This document shows positions 34,414-45,460 of a stretch of DNA of 64,000 nucleotides, piece by piece. How positions within the stretch are numbered: position 1 is the stretch's first letter; every line of letters begins with the position of its first letter. The stretch covers positions 100,735,897-100,799,896 of the forward strand of contig NC_081407.1 in assembly GCF_030272615.1 (NCBI RefSeq), written 5' to 3'. Below the pieces are notes generated by a model that was not told the DNA's origin, ran no database searches, and saw nothing but the letters and a program-made list of their open reading frames with translations. The position numbers and the translations under genes were made by a program. The stretch comes from Cryptomeria japonica (Eukaryota > Streptophyta > Pinopsida > Cupressales > Cupressaceae).

Positions 34414-35201
34414 TGTTAGGATTCCCAAAGATACTGAGAGGGGGGGGTGAATCAGTATCTTACCGATTACAAGAATTCACTTCAATTTAAAACATGAAAG
34501 GTATATTAACACTATCTACCAGTAAACAGAAATAGTGTAGTAAACAATAATAGCAACAACCACAACAAAACACACCATAACACAATATTTTAACAAGGAA
34601 ACCCAATGTGGGAAAAACCTCGGTGGGATTTGTGACCCACAATATTCGCTTACTGGCCAATAAGTGAATATTACTCTTACAATAGGGGCCTGCACATGTA
34701 GGAAGGCCAACTGCATAGAGCTCACTGCTCAATTACAAAATGGGAAGTCTCATTGACTTACAAAATGGATTATGCAAATCCAATGTCTTGTACTACTTCA
34801 AAATAGCATCTACTATGCCAGATCCAGTACCAGTTTTAGATCTGCTTCATACATAAACCCTTAACCTATATTTCACATAATAGGTCTACCTTATTTCGCC
34901 TATCTACTTCCTTACAAATGTTCTATAATGATCTCATATATATATGAGTCATTTTACAACTTGCCAAGTCGGCTTACAATGATTTTACAATAAATTACAA
35001 AATATAATATAAACAAAATTCTTGTCAGCTTGGGTGCCAGTGTGCTTCCTTTTACTGCCGGTGGTCTGTGTGCCAGTGAAGAGTCTATCTTTGCTGGTGC
35101 CAGTAAATTGTCTTGCCGGTGTCATAGGATTTCAAGGTTGCCATCAATGACAAAACCTTCAATCACCTACAATGTCTCATTCGAGTGTACATTTTCCAAC
35201 A
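34414..35201. mobile_element. Solo LTR H inside ORF2 of element F
   Basis: 788 bp, TGTTAGG...TTCCAACA, flanked by GCTCA (34409-34413) and GCTCC (35202-35206), a 5-bp duplication with one change. The minus-strand ORF2 reads on across it (EVIRRK / QDVIQATVD). It carries the same hairpin (GATACTGA...TCAGTATC, 34430-34459) and LTR wording (GTGACCCACAATAT, GGGGCCTGCACAT) as G and C, so it belongs to the same copia-related LTR group. By that homology it lies in minus orientation. Confidence 0.88.
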
Positions 35202-35369
35202 GCTCCTTCTTCCTCCTTATCACTTCTAGGCATTCTTGAGAAAGCTTAATGCTTTGTAGCAGCTTTGATTCATTTGCAGATTGGAGGTCAATGGGATTGG
35301 TAATGTCAACCGGTTTGGATTGACTACCAGTTGCATTTGGGGTCTCTACCTAAGTGCTCTATGCCGCTT

Positions 35370-35745
35370 GCTCCTTCTTTTTAGCTCTTAGCTTGTCCTC
35401 TTCCACCTTCTTTTTCTCTTCTTCCCTCTTCTCCTCTTATTTTTGCTTCTTTTCTTCTTCATCCTTCTTCTTCTTCTCTTCTTCCTGCTTCCTCTTCTCC
35501 TCTTCCTCTCTCTTCTTCTATTCCTATTTCTTTTCTTCATCCTTTCGTTTCTCTTCTTCTTTCTTCTTTTCTTCTTTCTTCTTCTTTTCTTCCTCTTGTT
35601 TCTTATTCTTTTCTTCTTTTCTCTTTTCCTCTTCCTGTTTCCTCTTTTCCTCTTGTTTCCTCTTTTCCTCCTCTTTTCTCTTTTCCTCTTCATCTGCTTG
35701 TTTCTTCTTTTCTTCTTCCTGTTGCTTCTTTTCATTCTCTACCTG
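35370..35745. repeat. Near-pure pyrimidine tract (purine on minus strand)
   Basis: The + strand is almost only C and T in irregular CTTCTTTTC-type triplets for about 375 bases. The minus strand encodes the Glu/Lys/Gln/Arg coiled coil of F ORF2. The long Phe/Ser- or Leu/Phe-rich frames on the + strand are composition shadows of it. Confidence 0.85.
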
Positions 35746-38187
35746 TTTTGCCTATCCAACAGCTTTTGTTGGTGTAGCCGGAGTAACATTTTCTCTATTC
35801 AAGGCATCAACATCAATGGGTTCCATTTGATCAGTGACCGGTTCCTCTTCACTGTCATATACCTCATCTGATTTGTTGATTTCTGGTTCTTTCTTTGCTC
35901 TCATGTTGGCTTCAGCCACTTGATGCAACTTTACAATGGATTGAGCAAGGGAGTGGGTATCTTTTACCACTTTCGGTACTTTTCCTTCTAGCAACAGGAG
36001 TCTCCTTCTTCTCATGAAGAAGATGCCCTTATATTTTTCTATAATTACATAAAGTTTAGAATTGGGCACATCAGGAAAGTATTGTGCAAATAATTCCTCT
36101 CTTATTTCCTATTCCTTCTCTATGGCAATGCGCCATTTGTTATCTAAAGAATTAAATAAAGAATCAGGTGTCTCAGATTTAATTTCTGATGGCCACCGGT
36201 CATTAACACATAAGTATTTATTGACTTCCTGTTCAACCTATTCCTTCTCATCATCATTAGAATCATCAAAGCATTATTTCAAATCTCCAAGAACTTTTCT
36301 TCTAATATTCTTAATGGTTCTTTGACAATATGTCAAAGGTTTGTAGGAGGAAATATCAATATTTACTGGTGCAGATGTTGCTGGTTCATTGCTAGTTGTC
36401 TTTGTCTTTTTCCTCGTCTGCCTAGTCTTCTTAGGTTATTCTTCAGACATAGTGTCCTCTGAGTTTGGTGTGTTGCCTTTTGCCTTCCGCTTTCTTTCAA
36501 ACACTTTGGCAGGTGCTGCATCCGGTTTTTTCTTTGTTGGTGACCGCTTGGTCACTTTGGGACTTGTTTTAGTAACTGGTGCTGATATAGAAGGCACTAC
36601 CTTTCCCTTCTTTGTTGATGGCTCTTCAACCGTTGTAACCCTTTCCAAATAGGTGCCAGTTCTTTTTTCCTTTGGGTCAAGGAGTGAGGTGATTAGGGTA
36701 GAAGCATACCCATCCAACATGTCATACATTACCTCATATCCCATGGGTTCCACTTCTTCCTATCTAGGCTCAACCGCCTCCATTATGCACTCAGCAACAT
36801 TGATGGTGAAGCAGATATCATCTTCATATTTTTTGACAATATCACCTGATATTCTCACCCTTTGGCTCATTTTGCATCTAAACTCATCAAAGTATTTGTT
36901 CAAAACTTCTGGATAACCGGTTCCAACCACTTGAAGGCTTTCCTTGATTTGATTTGTAACTGGTTGGTCGGTAGACCACATAATATCTCCAACTCCTGGG
37001 AAGTAACCTTGGAAGTAGAAGAAAAACCCAACCAATAGTTGTCCAAACTTAAATCTCAAGGCATTATCCTATTTGATCGAATTCAGGTTCACCATAAGTT
37101 ATCTATGCATACAGGTGCATAGATCAAATGATGCATCTTCTTTGATCATCCTGTAAGCCGCATTTACTGCTGCAGTAGAGATAGAGTTGATCCTGCTAGC
37201 ATAGAATGTCTAGTAACCTATTACCATGCAGGCATACTTGACCAACTCATCCTTGATCGGATTGATGGTCATTCCCTGTTGGTCACTCACCGAATCAGTG
37301 AGCTTGGTCATTTCAGTCTTACTGATCTTCCTTAGGGCTGGCACTTCACCGACGTTACAAAAATGGGTGACAACATGAATCACTTTCAGTGTGATGTCAT
37401 GTGTTCGCTCTAAATACATCTTGTCATCGTGCACTCTTCTTAGAATGATGCGGATGTGATCATCTGTAAATTCTTCAAGGAAATAGACTGCATTGTGAAG
37501 CTTCTTCTTTTCCAAAATGTTGAATTTTGGTTTGATCTTCTTCTCCTTCCTGTAGAATAAACTTAACTAAGAGTGGATCATTAGAGATCCTATGTCTTCA
37601 ATTTTACAATCAATATAGTCGGAAATGCCTTCCTCGACTATGACACCGGCGAGTACTTGGGATAGGGCATTTTATTGTGCCTTCCATTGGATGAAATCTA
37701 CTGACTCAATGGGTGCACTTGAGCTAGAGTGTGATGCAAAAGCCATGATAAACAAAGAAATTCAAAAAATACCTTTGTAAATCAAAATTTAGGGCTTGTA
37801 GATTCCACTTTGCCACACACTCCTTTGGTTGCAGAAATACCACTTTGAGTTCTATACTCGGCCAACAGATATTAGCTTCAGATTTTTCTTCAAAGTTTTG
37901 AAAATCCTTTGAATCGTAATGCAAATTGCCTTTCCCTGCTTTGCTCTTGAAAACTTCTTCGCTTCTAAAAATAATAAGTGAAAAATGACTTGAAAATTCC
38001 TTTTAAACAGATTTTCCACCTACAATAATAAATGCTCCATTATTAGGGCATAAACCCTAATTTGCCTTTTACCATTTTCGGTCTTCTGCCAAATGACAGG
38101 TATCACATACTGGTTAAGGTCTTTTACCGGTGTAAACTGGGGGTTTGAAATATTTCACTGTTTGCTCCCCCTAAGCTTTTTTGATGC

Positions 38188-39466
38188 TTAGTTTGCCAGT
38201 TCAGTGACTTCCACACTTGGTGCAGAAATCAGTTCTTCTTGATTCACTTCTTCTTGCTTCTTTTTCCATGTTTTCTTCATATCTGCTTGAACAGTTTCAA
38301 CATCAATCTTTCCTTCTGGAGTGACCGGTATATCATCAGATATATTCTTTCTCATCCTACAGAATCTCGTTGTATGACCCAATTTGTTGCAATAATAGCA
38401 AATCATTCCAGGTGCTCTCCATGGTCCATTATTCATGTTTCCATTCTTCCTTCTGCATGTTCCAATAGTGTGCCCATTACCATGACAAATAAAATAGGTT
38501 GCTCTCCATTTGGTTGCCGCTTGATAGCCACCGCTATCTAACTGATGATTATAGGTATTAAACTAGTTTGGATTCTGGTTCCTAGAGGGTTCAGGAAAAA
38601 CTCCTTGACTTTGTTGAGGATACTTTCCAATGTTGTGGATGACAGACCTGCATTCAAATGCTCTATGCCCAAACTTGTTACATGCATATCAATTACCATT
38701 GAATCTATTGGATCTAGGTTTATCATTTAGAAAATAAGGAAAATTATTGTAAGCCTTACTTGTACATACATTGGCAGTGTGTCCTTCCTTGAGACAATTA
38801 AAGCAAACAAGTTTGAACTTTTGCTTACCTTTATCCTTTGGTGCTAGTTGCTTCTTTGATACTCCATCTTTTGTTGCAGAGGTCTCACCTTCCTCATATT
38901 CAGAGAACCTGAGTCCATTAGTATTCTTTACTAGTATAGCTGATTCAAGCTTTTGCTCTAGCTTAACAATGCTCTTATTGATTTTGTCAAGTATTTCCTT
39001 TGACTTAGTGAGTTATTTGGAAATACCAGCATTGGATTCTTTCAAGATTACATTCTCAGAGATAGCTAAGTTTAGTTTGCCTTGCATTTCTTGTTTTTCC
39101 ATTTTGCTTTCTTGAAGATGAGCAGTTAGTGAACTGATTTCTTGCTTCAGCTTGGAGATCTCATGATCTTTGTCTTTATTACATCTTCAGTTTTCCTTCT
39201 ATTCTCAAGCTCTTGATACATTTAGATAGTCAATCCTTCCAACTCCTTTCTCAAGTTGTATTGGATTCATTCAGTTTTTCCACTTCTTGAACTAGGGCTT
39301 TCATGTCCGCTTCATCAGAAGAACTGTTTTCAGTTAGCTCCATCAGTTTTTTAGCATGCTATCTTCTTTTTGCCTGAGAGGCCTTATATTTGACTTTGAG
39401 TTCATCATAGGCTTGCTCAGTCTGAGTGAGTCGATGATTAAGTTCCCTCATAGTGTATTCCCCCAT
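38188..39466 (-). pseudogene. ORF1 of element F: coiled coil plus CCHC knuckles
   Basis: It starts at the ATG at 39466 (MGEYTMRELNHRLTQTEQAY), 36 bases inside the primer site. The N-terminal part is heptad-rich and charged, with stops (first at 39359). Four knuckles follow on the minus strand: CFNCLKEGHTANVC (about 38767-38808); YACNKFGHRAFEC with its first Cys codon changed to a stop (about 38649-38688); a degenerate YFICHGNGHTIGTC lacking the first Cys (about 38457-38500); and CYYCNKLGHTTRFC (about 38355-38402). The C-terminus is Lys/Glu-rich and ends at 38188. It has the same order as ORF1 of G. It is probably an RNA-binding, gag-like protein (inference from knuckles and position). Confidence 0.68.
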
Positions 39467-39501
39467 ATCTCTTTTCAAGTGGTTAGACTTATAGAAAGGT
39501 T

Positions 39502-39516
39502 GGCTCTGATACCAAT
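39502..39516 (-). other. Primer binding site of element F
   Basis: The minus strand reads ATTGGTATCAGAGCC right inside the 5' LTR, identical to that of D. Confidence 0.92.
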
Positions 39517-40665
39517 TGATGAATATTAAGAGGGGGGGGGAGTGAATTAGTATACCAAAAATTATTGTACTTAAACACTTAAACAGTCTAGCACTAAACT
39601 GGTAAAATAGTTTTACAAATAAATTGGTTAACACACATGCAAACCAAACAGCAAACAAGGCATTCACCCACAGAAGTACAATCACCATAACACAAGATAT
39701 TTTGACATGAAAACCCAAATGAGAAAAACCACGGTGAGATGAAACTCACAAGTAACTATTTGTAGAATAGTAACTAGACCGGTTAAGGTCATACAATGTT
39801 CTTTACCAGAACAGATCTTGTTAGGAATCTCAATCTCTGTTAGGAGATAAGTCTGATTAAAGACTACCTTGTGAGAGGATTTTAGATCCACAATTGTGAA
39901 CCATCTTGTTAGAGGATTTATAGAGGCTCTATCAAACCTACCTGGTTAAGGGTTTTCAGACTTGTTGAAGATGCAAGTGATCAACAAGTGAGTGATCTAA
40001 ATACTAGCACAATATGCTTGGTTAGATCCTTGATATCTCATTATTAATGCATTTTAGCATTACTTCAATCTTCAGACACTTCTCACACTTTTCTTTCACA
40101 CAAACCTATTCTTCTTTTATGATCGCACACACAAATAATCTCAGCAATCACCTTAAACCCTAACAACTACTAAAACCCTAGACCTGATGTCCTTAAAAGG
40201 AATCTAATTTCATGTCGGTCCAATAGGATTATATTGTAAGTTCCTAGGTTCAGTGTATCTAGACACATTTGGTAACACGACACACAATCACCGTCAAAGT
40301 ATCAGTGGATGGTAACTCATCACAAAAAGACTGGTTGGTAACTCATCATAGAGTGTTACTAGTTCATACAACTTTAGCAATTATCGGTTGGTAACTCATC
40401 ACAGAGTATTACCGGTTCATAAAACTTTACCAATTACTGGTTGGCAAAAATGAAGACTGGAAAAATGATAACTGCTACTTTAGTTCCTTTTCTCCATTCC
40501 ACTTGAGATCCTAGAACTGCTTGAGGTCTTCATGCCGCTTGAGATTGGTAACACCAGTTTGGAACAAATACTGGTTGAGCATAACTCACTCATTCAGAAA
40601 GTGATCTCAAAGCAAGTGTGTGTTCATCAATGACAGTCAAAACAAAATCATAAAAAATGCCAACA
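39517..40665 (-). repeat. 5' LTR of element F
   Basis: 1149 bp, TGATGAATATTAAG...GCCAACA on the + strand. It is similar to 32266-33396 along its whole length with scattered substitutions and small indels. TATA-like box (minus) at 39914-39926. Confidence 0.9.
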
Positions 40666-40670
40666 AAAAA

Positions 40671-41211
40671 TGCCTAAAGGTCTAGTTGGAAGTAAGTATG
40701 AAGGTAAAGCATCTTTTAAATGTTTTAACTGCAATAAAGTTGGTCATATGGAATCTAGCTATCTTGATAGACATGTAAGATTGAAAAAAGAAGCTAAAAG
40801 AACATATAAGCCTAACCCTGAATATCAAAGATATAGATTTAAGAAGAATAGAGACAAATCTTGTTATTATGCTGATGAAGGAGTTACTGATGATTCTGAT
40901 GAGGAACCAACAGACAATGGATGGGATTTTGTTGCTATAACAGAAGATCAACTGGCACCTACTATTCAACCAGTAGAGTAGGCCCTGGTAGTTAAAATTG
41001 AAGATAAGAATGAATGGATCATTGATTCAGGATGTTCACATCATATGACTGGTGATAAGAGTAAATTCTTAACCTTTCAGGAATACAATGGAGGTCTAGT
41101 AAGATTTAGAGATGATAAATCTTATTTGATCAAAGGAAAAGGGACCATATCTTTTGATGGTAAGCACAATACTGATAATTTTTACTATGTTGAAGGTTTG
41201 AAGCATATCTT
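40671..41211 (+). pseudogene. Element D: end of gag (CCHC knuckle) and protease
   Basis: It continues gag after F. Knuckle CFNCNKVGHMESSY has its last Cys changed to Tyr. A basic stretch and the acidic segment DEGVTDDSDEEP follow. Protease motif WIIDSGCSHHMTGDKSKF at about 41015-41070 is intact and typical of copia elements. A TAG at 40978-40980 and a one-base deletion near 41206 (KHIF then stop instead of KHNLLSVGQL) break the frame before the integrase. Confidence 0.88.
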
Positions 41212-42735
41212 TTGAGTGTTGGTCAATTAGTTGAAAAAGGTTTTCAGTTACAATTCAAGAATGGCAAATGCAAAATCATGAACAAAACTGGTTTGGAAAT
41301 TGCAACAAGTAATCAAACTAGAGGTAATATCTTTCATTTGAATAACTATGAGAAGACATGCTTGATTGCACACATTGATGAAAGTTGGTTATGGCATAAG
41401 AGACTTTGTCATGTAAATTTTGACTGCATTGTAAAAATTAGTACAACTAAGGCAGTAAGGGATTTACCTAAGATTGTTAAACCTCACAATCTGGTATGTA
41501 AGGAATGTCAATTTGGAAAGCAAGTTAGAGCATCTTTTAAGAGTATTCTAGAAAAATCCAATAATGTTCTTGTTTTAATTCATATTGATTTATGTGGTCC
41601 AGCAAGAACTAGAAGTTTACAAGAAGATAGATATTTTATGCTAATTATTGATGATTATTCTAGAATGTGTTGGGTTACTTTTGTTAGGGAGAAATCAGAA
41701 GCTTTTGGGCAATTCAAATTATTCAAGGTGATGGTAGAAAATGTAACCGGTAAGAAAATTAAATGTTTAAGATTAGATCAAGGAGGTGAATTTACATCTA
41801 AAGAATTTAATACATTCTGTGAAGTGAATGGGATCATAAGATATTTATCAGCACCCCGGACACCCCAGGAAAATGGAGTTGTGGAAAGGAAGAACATAAC
41901 TATTTTGGATGCAGCTAGAAGTATGATGTCAGAAGAAAACCTACCTCATCTATATTGGAGAGAAGCAAGCAATACAATAGTTTATACATTCAACAGAGTT
42001 CACATCAAAGGTGAAACCGGTAAGACCCCTCATGAACTATGGTTTGGTAATACTCCTACTCTTAAATATTTTAGAATATTTGGAAGTAAATACTATATTA
42101 GAAGAGACGAGTATATTGGAAAATTTGATCCTAGAAGTGATGAAGGAATATTTCTTTGTTATTCATCTAAGAGTAAGGCATATAGATGTTTTAACAAGAG
42201 ATTGCAGAAAATTGTTGAAAGTGCAAATGTGAAGATTGATGAACAGTTTAGAGGAAATTCAAGGTACATGGACTCTAAACTGGCAATAGAGATAATAAAA
42301 AATGAACCTATAATGAGCACACTGGTACAAAATGTTGATCCATTTACATCAGAATCATCTGAGGATTCAACAGTGACTGAGGAACAACAAGAAGTAAAAA
42401 CACCCCGATATGTAAGATTGAACCACTCTGACGATCAGATAATTGGAAACAAGTATCAAGGTGTTATGACTAGAGCAAGACTGACAAATCAAGAGGCATG
42501 TCTTATTTCTCAAATTGAACCAACATCAATTAATGAGGCATGTGAAGATAAACACTGGATTAAAGCTATGGAAGATGAATTGGAACAAATTGAAAAGAAT
42601 AACACATGGACATTGGTTCCCCGGCCTAAAGACAAAAATGTAATTGGAAATAAATGGGTATTCATAAATAAATTTAATGAAGATGGTAAGGTAATTAGAA
42701 ACAAAGCAAGACTAGTGTGTAAGGGATATTCTTAG
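41212..42735 (+). pseudogene. Element D: integrase and start of reverse transcriptase
   Basis: An open frame of 507 codons. It includes the GAG-pre-integrase zinc region (WLWHKRLCHVNFDC...VCKECQFGKQ) and the integrase core with catalytic Asp and Glu in LIHIDLCGP, LIIDDYSR, LRLDQGGEF and PQENGVVERKN. The C-terminal GKF-type block (GIFLCYSSKSKAYRCF) and a variable linker follow, then the start of RT (AMEDELEQIEKNNTW, NKWVFINKFNEDG, ARLVCKGYS). It ends at a TAG that replaces a Gln/His codon of the sisters. Catalyses cDNA insertion in active family members. Confidence 0.92.
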
Positions 42736-44051
42736 AAAGAAGGAGTTGATTATAATGAAACATTTGTACCGGTAGCTAGAATTGAGGCAGTCAGATTATT
42801 CTTGGCTTATGCAGCACACAAGAACTATAAAGTATATCAAATGGATGTTAAATGTGTATTTCTGAATGGTAATCTTGAAGAGGAAGTTTATATTGAACAA
42901 CCTAATGTATTTTCATGACAAATGACAAAGATATGGTTTGCAGGCTAAGGAAAGCTTTGTATGGACTAAAGCAAGCTCCTAGAGCTTGGTATGCTAGATT
43001 GGACAAATATCTTTTGAAGATTGGTTACACTAAAGGTAATGCTGAAAACAATCTATATTACAAAGTGACTAATGATGACATATTGGTTATAGAATTTTTC
43101 GTTGATGATATAATCTTTGGAGGAGAAGATGGATTATGTAAAGGCTTTTCTAATAAGATGAAGGAAGAATTTGAAATGTCTATGATTGGGGGGATAAAAT
43201 TATTTTTAGGATTGTAGATTTCACAGATAGATAAAGGTATATTCATAAATAAATCAAAGTATTTGAAAGAGTTACTTAAGAAATTTGGCATGGAAAACTC
43301 TAAACCGGTAAGCACACCAATGACTTCAACTGATAAACTATTATTGAAGGATGAATCAACACCTATTAATCCGAATACGTACAAGTCTATGATAGGAGGT
43401 TTACTGTATTCGACACAAACAAGACTTGATATTGTGAATGCAGTATGTATTGTTTCAATATTTCAGAGTAATCCTAAAGAAAATCATGAATCAACAGTGA
43501 AAAGGATTTTCTGGTACCTACAAGGCACTACAAATCTTGGCTTATGGTATTCTAGAGATGAAAACTTTGATTTATGTGCATATACAAATGCAAATTGGGC
43601 AGGAGATGTAGATGACAGAAAAAGTACAACCATTGGATCATTTTTTCTTGGTAGTAGATTAATTTCTTGGTTGAGCAAGAAACAAAGTTGTACATCTTTA
43701 TCAACAATAGAATCAGAATATGTTGCAGCAGAAACTAATTGCACATAGGTATTATGGATTAAAAAAATGTTGAAGGACATAATGGTAAAATGCAAGGATC
43801 CTATAACTATTTACTATGATAACTTGGTAGCAATTCATATATCTAAGAATCCGGTATTTCACTCAAAAACTAAACATATTTCTATCATATTCAATTTTCT
43901 AAAAGAAAATGTTGAAGCAAAAGAAGTGAAATTGGTTTATGTGAATACTAAAGAGCAGATTGCAGATATTTTTACTAAACCTTTGCCTAAGGAAACCTTT
44001 GAATATCTCAGAGAGAAGCTTGGGGTTATACCCCCATCGGTAGAGACTTAG
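42736..44051 (+). pseudogene. Element D: reverse transcriptase and RNase H
   Basis: It follows in frame after the [47 protein letters not shown]. After a frameshift near 42905 come [20 protein letters not shown] and the catalytic FVDDIIFGG (canonical YVDD). RNase H follows with YTNANWAGDVDDRKST, LISWLSKKQ and ESEYVAAE. The C-terminus is FHSKTKHI...FTKPLPKETFEYLREKLGV. Stops at 43215-43217 and 43746-43748 lie at Gln positions of C. Domain order INT before RT identifies a copia element; motif wording is closest to the SIRE/Maximus type as I know it. Confidence 0.92.
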
Positions 44052-44390
44052 ACAGTTGATGATTGCCATCAACCGACATAAATAATAGAGAAATATTTTT
44101 CTGAGATGCTTCTCAGTGGGAGTAGTTGAATAAATTGATAAGTTGGTATTTTGTGATAAGTTCTTTGAATCTGGTTTTTGTATTGCTTTGGCATTTGATG
44201 TCAAAGGGGGAGAGATTGTTATGGAAAAATACACTATCCTTTGAGGGAGGGATAGAGATTGTTGGAGAGATTGTTATTCTCTATATTTTGATTTTTGGTT
44301 AATGATCTCTTTGTGAGATTGTTGGTTTTTGGTTTTTGACATTTCTATTTTGGCACTTTGATGGATTTTCCATCTTGTGTTGCCATCAAT
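44052..44390 (+). other. 3' non-coding part of element D
   Basis: Between the pol stop and the purine tract. It has a TCAAAGGGGGAGAGATTGTT copy at about 44202-44221 that mimics the polypurine tract plus LTR start. Confidence 0.6.
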
Positions 44391-44405
44391 GCCAAAGGGG
44401 GATAT
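44391..44405 (+). other. Polypurine tract of element D
   Basis: GCCAAAGGGGGATAT, immediately before TGTTGATATT of the 3' LTR. Confidence 0.88.
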
Positions 44406-45460
44406 TGTTGATATTTTGGATATGTTGATATGGTTTTGTCATTGATGTCAACACTTGTCAACACTTATCAGCACTTGGAGATTCTTGATTGTGCTCACCG
44501 ACATGTCAGTGACTTATGCACAGTCACTGGTATTTGGTTCACCGATAGATTATATTGTTCACCGACACTTGGAATGACTTGAAGATTATTTTCTTATGTC
44601 GAAGACATTATGTGGACACTTGGTTTTGGTGATTTGTTCATTGGTTTGATCGGGTTTTCATATTTGTTGTTACCAACAAATAGGTCCAGGTTATGCACTG
44701 ACAAGCATATCTATTCCAGATCTGCATAGCACGTCATGAAGATGATTTGTTATTATTGTAAATGCATTGAGCCAACATGATGCATTAGATATTGATTCAT
44801 TTGTAATTGATTTTATTGTAATATCATTTAGTGAGCTGACCTACTCAATTGATCTTAGGTTATGGTATAAATGTAAGATCTCATTTGTGAGATTAATATA
44901 GGATCGGAAAAAAGATTGTAATAAGGTAAATGTGAATATAAGCAGAGCTATTCACATTGACATCATTCAAGATTGTAGGAAGGTTTGAAGAAGGCAAATC
45001 AGAGCTAAACCAGTACTGAATCCAGCATATGAAGATGTTATTTTGAGAAGTACATCATCATTGAATTTAACCATCCAATTGTAGTCAATGTGACTCCCAT
45101 ATTGTGATTGAGTAGTGAGCTCTAGGCAACTGGCCTTTCTGCATCTATAGACTCTATATTGTACACACATAATATTTGCAGTAGTATCATTTGATTGTGG
45201 GTAAGGTTTCCCACCATGGTTTTTGCCCTTATAGAGTTTCCATGTATAAATATCTGTGTTATGTGTTGTGGATGTTATTGTCTTTCTATTTCATGCATTA
45301 ATCTTTGCCGGTACTGCAATTAATTGATAAAACTGTCTACAGACATAAAGTTTGGTTTACCGGTATTAAGCATCAAGTTTGGTTAAGTTAGTTTTGGTTT
45401 TTAATTTATTAGACAACTGATTCAGCCCCCCCCCTCTTAGTTGTCTTTGGGACCTGACCA
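44406..45460 (+). repeat. 3' LTR of element D
   Basis: 1055 bp, starts TGTTGATATTTTGG, ends ...CTGACCA. The stem GACAACTGA/TTAGTTGTC flanks its C run (45412-45445). Directly afterwards element E resumes with codons for MTGDKRKF. Confidence 0.9.

Larger units (their letters stand above)
33800..37746 (-). pseudogene. ORF2 of element F: long protein of unrecognised family, interrupted by LTR H
   Basis: It starts at the ATG at 37746 (MAFASHSSSSAPIES) and runs for roughly 1050 codons once H is set aside. Several stops and small frame changes occur. Conserved blocks shared with G: GVIVEEGISDYIDCKIEDIGS; EFTDDHIRIILRRV...RKI...TDSVSD (37210-37515); PVTNQIKESLQVVG...IVKKYEDDICF...IMEAVEPR (36760-37059). 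A basic, Pro/Thr-rich stretch (36436-36753) and then a Lys/Glu/Gln coiled coil of about 125 residues (35370-35745) follow. Beyond H come helical sequence QDVIQATVDTLTNL...EEVAEANAQKKNQK and a final region to about 33800. No catalytic motif was found. It could be a structural or accessory protein; its function is unknown. Confidence 0.65.
32266..40665 (-). mobile_element. Element F: non-autonomous LTR element inserted in D
   Basis: LTRs 32266-33396 and 39517-40665. It reads on the minus strand, opposite to its host D. It is flanked by an exact 5-bp target duplication, AAAAA (32261-32265 and 40666-40670). Primer site and purine tract are those of the copia elements. It encodes ORF1 (coiled coil and CCHC knuckles) and ORF2 (unknown family with a long Lys/Glu coiled coil), but no protease, integrase or polymerase. 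Solo LTR H interrupts ORF2. It is the same architecture as element G. Confidence 0.93.
30404..45460 (+). mobile_element. Element D: copia LTR retrotransposon inserted in E
   Basis: LTRs 30404-31426 and 44406-45460. The left flank ends ...CATAT and the right flank begins ATATG, so ATAT is shared. This fits a 4-5 bp target duplication within the protease codons of E. D has the order gag-PR-INT-RT-RH on the plus strand. It is split in late gag by element F (32266-40665) with a clean 5-bp duplication. Frames are far better preserved than in E. Confidence 0.93.

Noticed and set aside
35388-35735. Minus-strand frame of almost only Lys and Arg
   Set aside because: It is an off-frame reading of the same purine tract. 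The frame continuous with ORF2 gives Glu/Lys/Gln sequence instead.
35354-35871. Long + strand open frames rich in Phe/Ser and Leu/Phe
   Set aside because: They are composition shadows of the pyrimidine tract; the minus-strand Glu/Lys coiled coil belongs to ORF2 of F and explains the openness.
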